A stretch of 64,000 nucleotides of DNA from Phycisphaerales bacterium (GTDB lineage: Bacteria; Planctomycetota; Phycisphaerae; Phycisphaerales; SM1A02), in contig SIAD01000003.1 of assembly GCA_009691915.1 (NCBI GenBank), positions 62,001-126,000 of the forward strand, written 5' to 3'. The notes under the pieces were generated by a model. It was not told the origin of the DNA, did no database searches, and saw only the letters and a program-made list of their open reading frames with translations. Positions 1 to 8,647 of this stretch are shown here, piece after piece (positions within the stretch are counted from its first letter, which is position 1; the number at the start of each line of letters is the position of its first letter). The position numbers and the translations under genes were made by a program.

Positions 1-100
1 CGATCAGGTTTTTCCAAGCGTGCGGACTCGACTATGTTTCATGCTCCTCGTTCCGCGTCCCTGTGGCCCGGCTTGCCGCAGCGCAGGCGGCGCTGGCGTG

Positions 101-985
101 ATGAAACGATCCCTCGCGTGCTTTGGGTACGCCGCGGTGGCATTGGCAGTGGTGGTTTCCGCGCTCGCAGGATGCGCGGCGAAACCCACGGAGATCGTCC
201 GCGACGATTACACACCTCCGGAACCGGTCCCATCGACCGCACCGCTGAGTTCGCCACGGCAGTACAGCGCACCGTGGTTTGCGCTGCCACCGGCGATCGA
301 CGGAAATGCCGACGCTGCGTGGGATCAGGCCGAGTGGACCGAGGACTTCGTCGACATCGAGGGACCAACCCGCGCCGTTCCGCGTCGGGGCACGCGCGTC
401 AAGATGGGGTGGGACGCGACCAACCTGTACATCCTTGCGGAACTCGAGGAGCCCGACCTGTGGGCAACGCTCACCGAGCGCGATGCAATCGTCTTTCACG
501 ACAACGACTTTGAAGTCTTCATCGACCCTGACGGTGACACGCGTGAGTACTACGAGATCGAAGTGAACGCCATCGGCACGGTGTTCGACCTGTTTCTGCC
601 AAAGCCCTACCGCGCCGCGGGAAAGGCCGATCACTCATGGACCGCCGCGGGAATGCGCTGCGCCATCGGGCTGGAGGGAACGCTCAATGACTCGCGTGAC
701 ACAGATCGAGGCTGGTGGGTTGAGATGGCCCTGCCGTGGACACTGTTCGAGCCTGTGGCCAGCGGCGGTCGCTCCTGGCAGCGCGCGGCGAGGCCGCCAC
801 GGCAAGGAGATCAGTGGAGAATCAACTTCTCGCGGGTACAGTGGACGCTCGAGAAACAGGGGTCGGGATACGCCAAGGTGTCCGGGCACCCCGAGGACAA
901 CTGGACTTGGACTCCGCAGTGGATCGTCGACATGCATGTCCCACAGCGGTGGGGATTGGTGAAGTTCGTGAAGGAGCAGGAATGA
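101..985 (+). CDS. CBM9-like domain lipoprotein
   Basis: Predicted 294-residue exported lipoprotein. The start at 101 (MKRSLACFGY) gives a typical signal peptide with lipobox LAGC, so it should be lipid-anchored; a start at 20 would put an unlikely 27 residues in front. From about residue 75 the protein has the pattern of the family-9 carbohydrate-binding-like fold: IDGNADAAWDQA, WDATNLYILAELEEPD, then NDFEVFIDPDGD and the YYEIEVNA strand, ending with VEMALPW. Such domains bind sugars or act as cytochrome/redox accessory folds; the ligand cannot be read here. Its stop overlaps the next start (ATGA at 982-985), so it is translationally coupled to the dehydrogenase homologue. The family call is fairly firm; the role is unknown. 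Confidence 0.75.
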   Translation: MKRSLACFGYAAVALAVVVSALAGCAAKPTEIVRDDYTPPEPVPSTAPLSSPRQYSAPWFALPPAIDGNADAAWDQAEWTEDFVDIEGPTRAVPRRGTRVKMGWDATNLYILAELEEPDLWATLTERDAIVFHDNDFEVFIDPDGDTREYYEIEVNAIGTVFDLFLPKPYRAAGKADHSWTAAGMRCAIGLEGTLNDSRDTDRGWWVEMALPWTLFEPVASGGRSWQRAARPPRQGDQWRINFSRVQWTLEKQGSGYAKVSGHPEDNWTWTPQWIVDMHVPQRWGLVKFVKEQE

Positions 986-2313
986 CCAGCAGAGCCACAC
1001 CCGAAGATCCCGTCCGCCACCAGTCGGAGATTCTCGAAGCTCTGGGAGTCTCGCCGACGACGGGCGGGCTCTATTCGCAGGTTCTGCAGCGGATGCTGAG
1101 CGCGGCGGAGACTCTGGGAATGCCGCGCGAGCAGCAGCTCATCCTCGCCCGCGCGAAGAACTCGATCACCGTGAACTTCCCCGTTCTGATGGACGATGGT
1201 GAGTGCCAGATGTTCACGGGGATGCGGATCCAGCACAATGATGCGCTCGGTCCGTTCAAGGGTGGGCTGCGGTTCGCCCCGAGGATGACTCACAATGACC
1301 TCGCTGGTCTGGCCATTCTGATGATGCTGAAGTCGTCCCTCCTCCGACTCCCGTTCGGTGGGGCCGCGGGCGGGGTGATCTGCGACCCGACCCTCTTGTC
1401 GCGCGAAGAGTTGATGCGGGTCGTGCGGCGGTTCGCCGCGTCGATCGCCCATCACATCGGCCCCGACTACGATGTGCCCGGCCCGGATGTCGGCGCCGAC
1501 GCGCAGGTGATGGCGTGGTTCGCCGACACCACCGCACAGATGACCCCCGATCGCTCTCGTCAGGGGATGCGCGCGATCGTGACGGGCAAGCCGCCTGAAC
1601 TTGGCGGGGCAAGCGGACGCGAGATTGCCCTGGGCACTGGACTTCTGCACATACTGCGCGACATCCTTCCCGACTTCAACATGAAGGTTCAGGGGCTGCG
1701 CTTCTCGGTGTGCGGGTTCGGACGGATGGGTGCGCAGGTCGCGCGCATGCTCACCGGCGAGGGGGCGACACTGGTCGGCGCGCTCGACCGGCGAGGGGGA
1801 ATCCTCTCGGAGAAGGGGATCGAGAGCGAAGCAGTTGTCGAACGGCTCAAGTCCACCGGTGGAGTTGGGGGCGTACCGGGCACAACGGCCACCGATGAAG
1901 AACACTTCTACAGAGCGAAGCCGGACCTGCTCGTGATCGCTGCGGGCGAGAGCATCGTCAATGCCCGGATCGCCGAATGGATCGGTGCGCCGCTGGTTGC
2001 CGAAGTCGCCCATGCGCCTTGGACTGCCGATGGCGACGATGTTCTCTTCCAGCGCGGCATCGATGTGATTCCGAGCGTCCTGTGCAACTCCGGCGCGGTC
2101 GTGGGGTCCTACCTCGAGTGGGTACAGAACCGCACATACATCCCTTGGAGCCCTACCGAGTTCGACCGACAGATTGAGCAGTATGTCGTGCTGGGTGCGC
2201 GTCGTGTGAAGCTCGCGCGCATGCGGTTCGAAACCGACTGGCGAACCGCCGCCTACGCCGCGTCGCTCGAAAACCTCGGTCGGGTCTACGACCTGCGCGG
2301 CATTTTTCCCTGA
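982..2313 (+). CDS. Glu/Leu/Phe/Val dehydrogenase homologue lacking the catalytic lysine
   Basis: 443-residue member of the hexameric glutamate dehydrogenase family, which normally converts glutamate to 2-oxoglutarate and ammonia with NAD(P). The substrate domain shows K93 (FKGGLRF), K117 (MMLKSS) and D169 (VPGPDVG). The active-site signature reads LPFGGAAGGV, so the usual catalytic Lys of GGAKGG is Ala129 (codon gcg at 1366-1368). The spacing 93/117/129/169 matches exactly K89/K113/K125/D165 of the Clostridium symbiosum enzyme, so this is not misalignment. The Rossmann domain (VCGFGRMGAQVA) and the late motif SYLEWVQNR are intact. It is likely a non-canonical or non-catalytic paralogue. The start at 982 overlaps the upstream stop. 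Confidence 0.88.
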   Translation: MTSRATPEDPVRHQSEILEALGVSPTTGGLYSQVLQRMLSAAETLGMPREQQLILARAKNSITVNFPVLMDDGECQMFTGMRIQHNDALGPFKGGLRFAPRMTHNDLAGLAILMMLKSSLLRLPFGGAAGGVICDPTLLSREELMRVVRRFAASIAHHIGPDYDVPGPDVGADAQVMAWFADTTAQMTPDRSRQGMRAIVTGKPPELGGASGREIALGTGLLHILRDILPDFNMKVQGLRFSVCGFGRMGAQVARMLTGEGATLVGALDRRGGILSEKGIESEAVVERLKSTGGVGGVPGTTATDEEHFYRAKPDLLVIAAGESIVNARIAEWIGAPLVAEVAHAPWTADGDDVLFQRGIDVIPSVLCNSGAVVGSYLEWVQNRTYIPWSPTEFDRQIEQYVVLGARRVKLARMRFETDWRTAAYAASLENLGRVYDLRGIFP

Positions 2314-2326
2314 CGCCGGGGGCACG

Positions 2327-2743
2327 ATGGCGTCGATCTTCACCCGCATCATTCGAGGGGAGATCCCGTCGGACAGGGTCTACGAAGACTCCGCAGTCGT
2401 CGCATTTCTCGATGTGACGCCCCTTTCCCCAGGACATGTGCTGGTCGTGCCCGTCGAGGAGAAGGAGTACCTGCACCAGCTCAGCGAAGAGAGCGCGGCC
2501 GCGCTCGGGCGAGCGCTTCCCAGGGTTGCACGGGCGGTGCTCGCGGCGACGGGGGCCGCGGCCTACAACATTCTCCAGAACAATGGCGCACTCGCGAACC
2601 AAGCGGTGATGCATGTTCACTTCCACATCATTCCGAAGTTCGAGGATGGACGGGGTCTCGGTCTGGTGTGGAAGGCCTCGAAGGCCGAGCCCAACGAGTC
2701 CGCCGAACTCGCCGCGCGGATCCGCGAGAGGATCGGAGAGTGA
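2327..2743 (+). CDS. HIT family nucleotide-binding hydrolase
   Basis: 138-residue histidine-triad protein, full length for the HINT branch. The N-terminus (IFTRIIRGEIPSDRVYED) and PLSPGHVLVVP are characteristic. The catalytic triad HVHFH lies at residues 96-100 and is followed by IIPK. These proteins hydrolyse nucleoside phosphoramidates or adenylylated compounds in the cytoplasm. It starts 13 bp after the dehydrogenase homologue, and its stop overlaps the GTG start of birA, so it belongs to the same transcription unit. The natural substrate cannot be deduced. Confidence 0.9.
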   Translation: MASIFTRIIRGEIPSDRVYEDSAVVAFLDVTPLSPGHVLVVPVEEKEYLHQLSEESAAALGRALPRVARAVLAATGAAAYNILQNNGALANQAVMHVHFHIIPKFEDGRGLGLVWKASKAEPNESAELAARIRERIGE

Positions 2744-3528
2744 CACCTTTGACAACGCCAAGCGCCGCACCGCTATCCGTGTGGCCAGAGGCCCTCGGAC
2801 GCATCGTCGCCCAGAGCACGAGATGGAAGGAGATCGTGGTCCTCCGCGAAACGCGCTCGACGCAGGACCACGCGCGACAACTTCGGCCGGGCGCCGTCGT
2901 TGTCGCGTGGCGGCAGACGCACGGTCGGGGGCGGCTCGGTCGCTCGTGGATAGATACGGGTGAGGACGGACTCGCCATGAGCGCCACCATCGAGGACGAC
3001 CGAAGTGGCCGCGCGAGCGTGATCGCCGGTGTCGCTGCGGCTGAGGCGATCGACCGAGCGTGCACGCAGGCATCGCATGGAGCACTGGAAGTCGGGCTAA
3101 AGTGGCCCAACGATCTCATCCTCTCGCATCGAAAACTTGGAGGAATCCTCGTCGAGGCGCATAGCGGGTGCCTGACCATCGGGATCGGAGTCAACTGTGC
3201 TCAGCAGGAGTTCGCGTCGCCGCTGGGCTCAACAGCGACGAGCCTCGCAATGCACGGGGTCGGCATCGACCGGCTCGATCTGGCGGGGGAGCTTCTGAGG
3301 GCACTCGAACGGTGGCTTGTTGAGAACGACGATAGGGTCGGCGAGGCGTATACCCGCCGCGACACTCTGGTCGGACGACACCACCGTTTCTCGACCCCCG
3401 AGGGAGTGGTCGAGGGTGTCGTGGTGCGGATCGACCCCGCCAAGGGGCTTGTCGTTCGCACCAGCCGCGGCGACCTGCTGTTGTGCGCTTCGACGACGAG
3501 TCTGTGTGCGCCAGATGCTCGATCCTGA
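2740..3528 (+). CDS. birA: biotin--[acetyl-CoA-carboxylase] ligase
   Basis: 262-residue cytoplasmic enzyme that activates biotin with ATP and attaches it to the carrier lysine of biotin-dependent carboxylases. The biotin-AMP loop GRGRLGRSW is at 62-70, KWPND at 121-125 and KLGGIL at 132-137. A C-terminal SH3-like domain (VVVRIDPAKGLVVR) follows. There is no N-terminal helix-turn-helix, so this is a class I ligase without repressor function. I chose the GTG at 2740, which forms a GTGA overlap with the HIT gene; no upstream start lacks a large overlap. The stop at 3528 lies just before the next secreted protein. Confidence 0.92.
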   Translation: MTPLTTPSAAPLSVWPEALGRIVAQSTRWKEIVVLRETRSTQDHARQLRPGAVVVAWRQTHGRGRLGRSWIDTGEDGLAMSATIEDDRSGRASVIAGVAAAEAIDRACTQASHGALEVGLKWPNDLILSHRKLGGILVEAHSGCLTIGIGVNCAQQEFASPLGSTATSLAMHGVGIDRLDLAGELLRALERWLVENDDRVGEAYTRRDTLVGRHHRFSTPEGVVEGVVVRIDPAKGLVVRTSRGDLLLCASTTSLCAPDARS

Positions 3529-3556
3529 GCGATCCCGTCGGCGTATCCTGACCGCC

Positions 3557-4312
3557 ATGGGTTCGTGCCAGATCTCTCGGATCACGCTGATTGCGCTCGG
3601 TGCCGCGATCGCGCTCGGCCCACCGGGGGCAGCGCAGAATGCTGCGCCCCCAGCGCCACCCCGCAAAGCATCGCCTGTCGCTGATGATCCATCGTCGCAT
3701 CAGCCAGTTGAGCCCGCTGTTGCCGATCGGGGCCCGCTCGCGATGCCCGGCCGCCAGATGCCCTACGAGCTTGCGCTGCCGCAGGGATTTGACCGGGTCT
3801 ACCGAGTGCCAGGAAACACCGGCAAGTTTTACCGAGCGAGTGGCGCGCTCTATGCGGTGTTCGACGAGTCTGTCTATCGGCTCTCGAAAGAAGGGGCAAG
3901 GACCGCGGAAGTACCGCCGGGGACCGTGTACTACATCGGACGGCCCGACTGGAGCACGCTTCGCGGAGTGCAAGACATCGAAGCCGGATCGATCATGCTT
4001 CAGGAGCAGATTGATGCCCGCAAGGGACACGCATCGGCGGACGACATCGGTGAGGCGCCAGCGAAGAGCGACACACCGGCCCCTGCGACGACTCAGAGCG
4101 AGCCGCCGGCGGACGCCGCTGCCATCGAGTTTGCGTCGAAGCATCACGATGTCGCTGCGACGACTGGGCGACTTCCCAAGGATGTCGATCGATCACTTCT
4201 AGTCGGCGATGGCCAGGATGTGGCGCCGCGCATGGTGGCGGATGCGCTGTACCGACAGGAGCGCCTCTCTCTCCTGTTTCAGCAGGCGATGAGTCGCCGC
4301 GTGGGCCCGTGA
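3557..4312 (+). CDS. hypothetical exported protein
   Basis: 251-residue protein of unknown function. The start at 3557 (MGSCQISRITLIALGAAI) gives a clean signal peptide cleaved near GAAQN. An in-frame ATG at 3515 would add 14 charged residues. The mature part is Pro/Ala-rich at first (residues 25-60), then a compact segment around residues 60-150 contains GFDRVYRVPGNTGKFYR and the YYIGRPDW strand. The C-terminal third looks disordered. No known domain was recognised. It is one base away from the next secreted protein at 4314 and so is probably co-translated with it, ParA and the VanZ-like protein. Confidence 0.7.
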   Translation: MGSCQISRITLIALGAAIALGPPGAAQNAAPPAPPRKASPVADDPSSHQPVEPAVADRGPLAMPGRQMPYELALPQGFDRVYRVPGNTGKFYRASGALYAVFDESVYRLSKEGARTAEVPPGTVYYIGRPDWSTLRGVQDIEAGSIMLQEQIDARKGHASADDIGEAPAKSDTPAPATTQSEPPADAAAIEFASKHHDVAATTGRLPKDVDRSLLVGDGQDVAPRMVADALYRQERLSLLFQQAMSRRVGP

Positions 4313-4313
4313 A

Positions 4314-6128
4314 ATGAAGACCAGGCCGGCGGTGATGGTGCTCTCGGCGGCAGCCGCCGTTGCGCTGCTTCCATTACTTTGTGTGCAGGCGAGAGCACAG
4401 GAGTCAGTCGGCGGCGCTGGTGCGCCCACCTTCGCACCGGCATTCAACGGGCTCCCCATCACCCAAGACATAGCGACCACCGTGGTGAATCCGATCGCGG
4501 TGCGCGGTGGAGTGCTGCTCCTGCCGCTCGTCCGGCGCAGTGCCGAGGTCGCGTGGCCGATCACGATAGAGCTGACCATGGGGGATGGCCGGTCGCTCAG
4601 CGGCAAGGTGGTCCGAATCGTCGCGCGCGATGGGTCTCATGCAAAGTGGACCGCGCCCGCGAGGGTGGTCGGCACTGGGCCACCTGAAGGAGATGGTGAG
4701 ATCGCACTTCTTGCGCCGCTGCCGACGGACGGCGACGACTCGCTCCATCTGGGCACCCAAGAAGTCGACGCCATCTGGATGGATCCGCTTGCGCCCCCCA
4801 GCGGTCCTCCGCGCGAGGAGCCGGATCTTGGAGAGTCGGACACTCCCGACTCTTCCGCGCCCAACGAGCACTTTCGCGCGGTACTCCAGGCGCATCGCTT
4901 TGGAATGCAGCCACCGGCACCGCACGCTGAAGGCACCGACGGGCTCTACGCGCGGGCCATCGCGGGGCTTTGGTCGGCCGCGATCGCGCGACTTGCAGAG
5001 CAGGACCCGGTTCTCGCCGAACTCGTCGTCAGCGATCTCGTCGGCCGCGCGCGAGGAAGCGACGCGATGGCCGCGCTCAGTCTGGCTGCGTGGGAGACGA
5101 GCGATACCGAGCTCTCCCAGCTCCTCAGGGTGCTGCTCGAGCCGCGCGTAGCCGGAATCGTGCTCGTCGAGAGCGCACGGGCGTGGATCGAAGGGCGTAG
5201 CCCGCTGGCGATCTGGGTCGAACACGACGAGGGAGAGGCGCTGGTCGTGGCTGTCGCGAACCCGCGGAGTGCTGCGGTCACGCTGCAACTTCGCTGGCCG
5301 GACCGCAACGACGCTTTGTTCGAAGGGGAGATCCCCCCAGAGTCGATCGAGTTCGTGCGTGTCGAACGACCGAGATGGGTCGACAATGACGGACCGATCA
5401 TCGACGAGGCACTCGCCGTAGCCATGGAAGAGCGGGGATTGGGACGACTCATCCCCCCAGCCAATCGTCTCGGGGCGTCAGCGCCACGGTCCGCGGTGGA
5501 GTCCGAGGCCCGCGCGCCGCGAATTCTGCTGGCAGAGTCGGACACGACATCCCAGCCGATAATGGTCGGCTCGGGCCGGATCGCGGTGCGTCCGCCCGGT
5601 GTGGGACTCGGAACTCTGATTCCAAGCGCGAACCTCGCGGCGATCCGTGGCGGTGCGCTTCGGGGACCGCCGGTCGAATGGTCGACGAATGTCGGCCTGC
5701 GAAAGCGGCCGACTGGCTGGGAGCTGATCCTCGAGTGCCGCGTGCCCGAGGGCGCCGCACCCACAATCGATGAAGTGACCGTGACCGTCGATGCGGGATT
5801 CCTCCACACGGTGAGGGTCAGTTCGTCGGGCCAGATCATTGCCGGCAACGAGTCCGTCGAAGATGGGGGGCGCGTGGCTCGCCACCGCGACCGCTGGCGC
5901 GCCAGAGTTCCGCTTCCCGATGAGTGGATTGTGGGGGACAGTGGGACGCCAGCGCGCGTCGCCATCTCGGCGCAGAGACGGATCGAGGGTGCTGAGTTGG
6001 ACGCGCCGCCTGCGTATGCGCGCCTGCAGTTCGCAGGTATCGCGCCGCGTGGGACAGACCCTAAAGCGAAGGCTATTCCCGTCGATCTGTCGAGTTGGTC
6101 CTTCGCAAGCGTTACACTCTCTCCATGA
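4314..6128 (+). CDS. hypothetical large exported protein
   Basis: 604-residue protein with an obvious signal peptide (MKTRPAVMVLSAAAAVALLP, cleavage near ARAQE). No catalytic motif or known family was recognised. The first 130 mature residues are beta-rich and include a pattern loosely like a degenerate trypsin fold (PIAVRGGVLLLPLV, VVRIVARDGSHAKW), but no Ser-His-Asp triad is visible. The middle (residues 200-290) is helical and the C-terminal half is again beta-rich. Its stop overlaps the parA start (ATGA, 6125-6128), tying an envelope protein to a cytoplasmic partition ATPase. Function unknown. Confidence 0.7.
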   Translation: MKTRPAVMVLSAAAAVALLPLLCVQARAQESVGGAGAPTFAPAFNGLPITQDIATTVVNPIAVRGGVLLLPLVRRSAEVAWPITIELTMGDGRSLSGKVVRIVARDGSHAKWTAPARVVGTGPPEGDGEIALLAPLPTDGDDSLHLGTQEVDAIWMDPLAPPSGPPREEPDLGESDTPDSSAPNEHFRAVLQAHRFGMQPPAPHAEGTDGLYARAIAGLWSAAIARLAEQDPVLAELVVSDLVGRARGSDAMAALSLAAWETSDTELSQLLRVLLEPRVAGIVLVESARAWIEGRSPLAIWVEHDEGEALVVAVANPRSAAVTLQLRWPDRNDALFEGEIPPESIEFVRVERPRWVDNDGPIIDEALAVAMEERGLGRLIPPANRLGASAPRSAVESEARAPRILLAESDTTSQPIMVGSGRIAVRPPGVGLGTLIPSANLAAIRGGALRGPPVEWSTNVGLRKRPTGWELILECRVPEGAAPTIDEVTVTVDAGFLHTVRVSSSGQIIAGNESVEDGGRVARHRDRWRARVPLPDEWIVGDSGTPARVAISAQRRIEGAELDAPPAYARLQFAGIAPRGTDPKAKAIPVDLSSWSFASVTLSP

Positions 6129-7018
6129 AGCGTGCGCCGGCGAAGTCGAGCCCACCTCCGACGGCTCCGCCAGCGCGAGTGATCGCCCTGCTGAATCAGA
6201 AGGGCGGCGTCGGCAAAACCACTTCGACGGCCAATCTTGGGGCAGCTTTCGCGCTCGGCGGACTGCGCACGCTGGTCGTCGATCTTGATCCGCAGTCAAA
6301 CCTCTCACTGCATTTTGGTCATGAGCCGACGCCCGATCAGCCGACGGTGCGCGACCTATTCATGAGTGACGAGCTTGCGGCAAGGGAACTGGTCCGGCAG
6401 GCGAGGCCAAACCTCTGGTTTATCCCCAGCGACACCGAACTGGCGCTCGTCGAAGGCGAACTTGCTTTGCAGCCCAACATGCAGCACATCCTCGCGCAAC
6501 GGCTCGCGGGGGTGATCACGGACTTTGATGTGATCTTGCTTGACTGCCCTCCCAGCCTCGGTGTGCTCACGGTCAATGCGCTGACCTTTGCGGATGATGT
6601 TGTTGTCCCGACTCAGGCGCAGTACCTCGCCCTGCGCGGACTCGAGAAGCTGCTCGAGACGGTGCTATTGGTCAATCGCGCACTCAATCCGAAACTCTGC
6701 GTCGCGGGTGTGCTCCTGTGCATGCATGAGTCGCAGTCGAGTCACGGGAAGGCGGTCGTCGAAGAGATGGACCAGTACTTCGCGAAGTACCGAGGAAGCG
6801 GGTTGCCATGGCAGGATGCCTCGGTGCTTCGTCCTCCGGTGCGCCGAAACATCAAGCTGGCGGAAGCACCGAGTTTCGGCCAGACAATTTTCGACTACGC
6901 GCCGTTGTGCGCCGGTGCTGCTGATTACCGCGCGCTGGCAAACGAGCTGCGCGCGCGCTGGACTCCCCTGAGAGAGAACCCCCGCGAAGCCGCGACAACC
7001 GGGGCTGCCGCGCAGTGA
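6125..7018 (+). CDS. parA: ParA/Soj-family ATPase
   Basis: 297-residue cytoplasmic P-loop ATPase with the deviant Walker A KGGVGKT at residues 26-32, VVDLDPQSNLS (Walker A-prime region) and DVILLDCPPSLG (Walker B). Family members form dynamic patches on DNA or membrane to position chromosomes, plasmids or protein clusters. A proline-rich 18-residue leader precedes the fold. No parB or parS-like repeat is visible; the neighbours are two secreted unknown proteins upstream and a VanZ/zinc-ribbon membrane protein downstream, with four-base overlaps on both sides. This may be an orphan ParA that positions something other than the chromosome; that is inference. Confidence 0.9.
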   Translation: MKRAPAKSSPPPTAPPARVIALLNQKGGVGKTTSTANLGAAFALGGLRTLVVDLDPQSNLSLHFGHEPTPDQPTVRDLFMSDELAARELVRQARPNLWFIPSDTELALVEGELALQPNMQHILAQRLAGVITDFDVILLDCPPSLGVLTVNALTFADDVVVPTQAQYLALRGLEKLLETVLLVNRALNPKLCVAGVLLCMHESQSSHGKAVVEEMDQYFAKYRGSGLPWQDASVLRPPVRRNIKLAEAPSFGQTIFDYAPLCAGAADYRALANELRARWTPLRENPREAATTGAAAQ

Positions 7019-8139
7019 GTGCGCCGGAACGGATGGGGGCGCGGGGACTCAGGGTGTGGCGGTTGCTTGCGATCTCAGCAATGGTCATGACGAGCATCGC
7101 AACGCACTGGCCACGGCTCACATTCGGGGCGGAGGGCCCCAGCGACAAGGCGGTTCATGCGCTCGCTTTCGGAGTCATTGCATATCTCGTCGTTCAAGCG
7201 AGGTGGATCCGCGGACTTTGGGCAACAGGCCTCGCCATGTCTGGCTACGCACTCCTCGACGAGTCCACCCAGCAATTGCCGTGGTTCAACCGCCACACAT
7301 CCATCGAGGACTACTTCGCGGACATCATCGGAATTGCCACTGCCTGCATGATGGTCTGGCCGTTGCCCATGCCGGCAACTCGACTGGCCAAACTGCGGCA
7401 GGGCCTCTCCGACGCGGCGCGTCGACGATTGCTCGATCGTCCCGCAGCGTGGCTCGCGTTCGTGACGACCGGAGTGCTCGGTGCGATGATCGGGGGAGCC
7501 ATCGGACTCCTCTTTCGGAACCTGGCTTTCGATCGTGTTCGGATCGGCCAGGCGATTCTGGCTGGCACCGTCATCGGTGTAGGGATAGCCATCGCACTTG
7601 CGTGTCGGCCCGCCTTGGCCGCGCATTCCCGCGCGATCCGTGGGGGACGGCTCTGCTTCAAGTGCGGTAACGCGATTGCGCTGGGCGCGGACGCACGGGA
7701 GGGGGCGTGCCTAGGTTGCGGCGCACTGTGGCGCCGAGTTCAATGGATCCTTCCAGCGGACACTGACGAGAGTGGGCGATCCATCAGCACGCGCTTAGCG
7801 CGAACTGTGCTGGCCATGAGCAACGCTCGCGCGGTTGTGATGGTGATCGCCGCCGGCGCGATCGTGGTGGTCTCCTCATGGGCTATGGCATTCTCAGACA
7901 TACTCGTGATGCCGTCCTCAGATCTGCGTGCGCTAGCCGTTGCCGCAGTCTGGGTCGCCGCGATCGCCGTGGCAGAACGATCGATCAGGCTCGCGAAGCA
8001 GAGTCGGCGCGATGGCGAAGGCAACCGTTGCCTCGCGTGTGGTCATGACCTGCACGCCTCGATGGTGGGGGACGACCGTGGGTGCTGCCCGGAGTGCGGA
8101 GCCGAGTTCGCTCGGATCGACGCGGCCGCTCAGGGATAG
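7015..8139 (+). CDS. VanZ-like membrane protein with C-terminal zinc ribbons
   Basis: 374 residues, starting with GTG in a GTGA overlap with parA. The first about 115 residues match the VanZ-like family: an N-terminal helix, then GPSDKAVHALAFGVIAYLV and the loop LDESTQQLP...SIEDYFADIIG. Two more hydrophobic helices follow, then a CxxC pair zinc ribbon (CFKCGNAI...CLGCG, about 214-240). Another membrane pair is followed by a second ribbon (CLACGHDL...CCPECGAEF). The function of VanZ-like proteins outside glycopeptide tolerance is unclear. The last ten bases overlap the opposite-strand lipoprotein gene. Confidence 0.8.
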   Translation: MSAPERMGARGLRVWRLLAISAMVMTSIATHWPRLTFGAEGPSDKAVHALAFGVIAYLVVQARWIRGLWATGLAMSGYALLDESTQQLPWFNRHTSIEDYFADIIGIATACMMVWPLPMPATRLAKLRQGLSDAARRRLLDRPAAWLAFVTTGVLGAMIGGAIGLLFRNLAFDRVRIGQAILAGTVIGVGIAIALACRPALAAHSRAIRGGRLCFKCGNAIALGADAREGACLGCGALWRRVQWILPADTDESGRSISTRLARTVLAMSNARAVVMVIAAGAIVVVSSWAMAFSDILVMPSSDLRALAVAAVWVAAIAVAERSIRLAKQSRRDGEGNRCLACGHDLHASMVGDDRGCCPECGAEFARIDAAAQG

Positions 8140-8615
8140 GGCGGGGGCGCGAATCCTCCCGGGGGGCCGATCAATCGGTCGGGGGACGGTGCATCCACCG
8201 CCTGCTGGGCTGACCCTCCAGTGCCGACCCTGAGCAGCGCAGGGCTCATCATGGGGTCGATCTGATTCAACGCGATCTGCACCGACGCCCATCGCGGAGG
8301 CTTCGAGAAGTTCATAATCGTCGTCTTGCCTCGTGACTGTTCCGAGACGACGCTCCAACCGTGTTCGACGAAGACTGCCCGGGTCTCTGTGATGTTCTTC
8401 CGCGTGTCGGAGACATCGCCACGGTAGATCACTTCGATCGCTGACACCATCCCGTCGGCGTGCTCGATATCCCGCGTGATGATCGGTTCGTACCCGCTGA
8501 CATTGGGGATGTCGCTGTCGAGGACCATCGTCTTGGTGGACCCGCAGCCCGCAAGCGATCCGAAACAGACCGCGAGGAGTGCGAGCAACGCAAGGATTGG
8601 CGGCAGTCGATCCAT
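8130..8615 (-). CDS. hypothetical lipoprotein
   Basis: 161-residue predicted lipoprotein. The signal peptide MDRLPPILALLALLAVCFGS leads to lipobox LAGC. The mature domain (VLDSDIPNVSGYEPIITRDI, VSAIEVIYRGDV) looks like a small soluble alpha/beta fold, followed by a proline-rich tail ending APPPYP. No family recognised. It is a single-gene unit convergent with the VanZ-like gene (10 bp overlap) and divergent from murJ with 32 bp between starts, so the two promoters must overlap the coding ends. Confidence 0.75.
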   Translation of the reverse strand: MDRLPPILALLALLAVCFGSLAGCGSTKTMVLDSDIPNVSGYEPIITRDIEHADGMVSAIEVIYRGDVSDTRKNITETRAVFVEHGWSVVSEQSRGKTTIMNFSKPPRWASVQIALNQIDPMMSPALLRVGTGGSAQQAVDAPSPDRLIGPPGGFAPPPYP

Positions 8616-8647
8616 TGAGCCGATGGGAGGACTCTACCCTCCCGCAC

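Noticed and set aside
811-2352. Long minus-strand open frame (513 codons) across the dehydrogenase gene
   Set aside because: Low-complexity Arg/Pro/His-rich translation with no family features; a by-product of high GC and third-position bias in the real gene.
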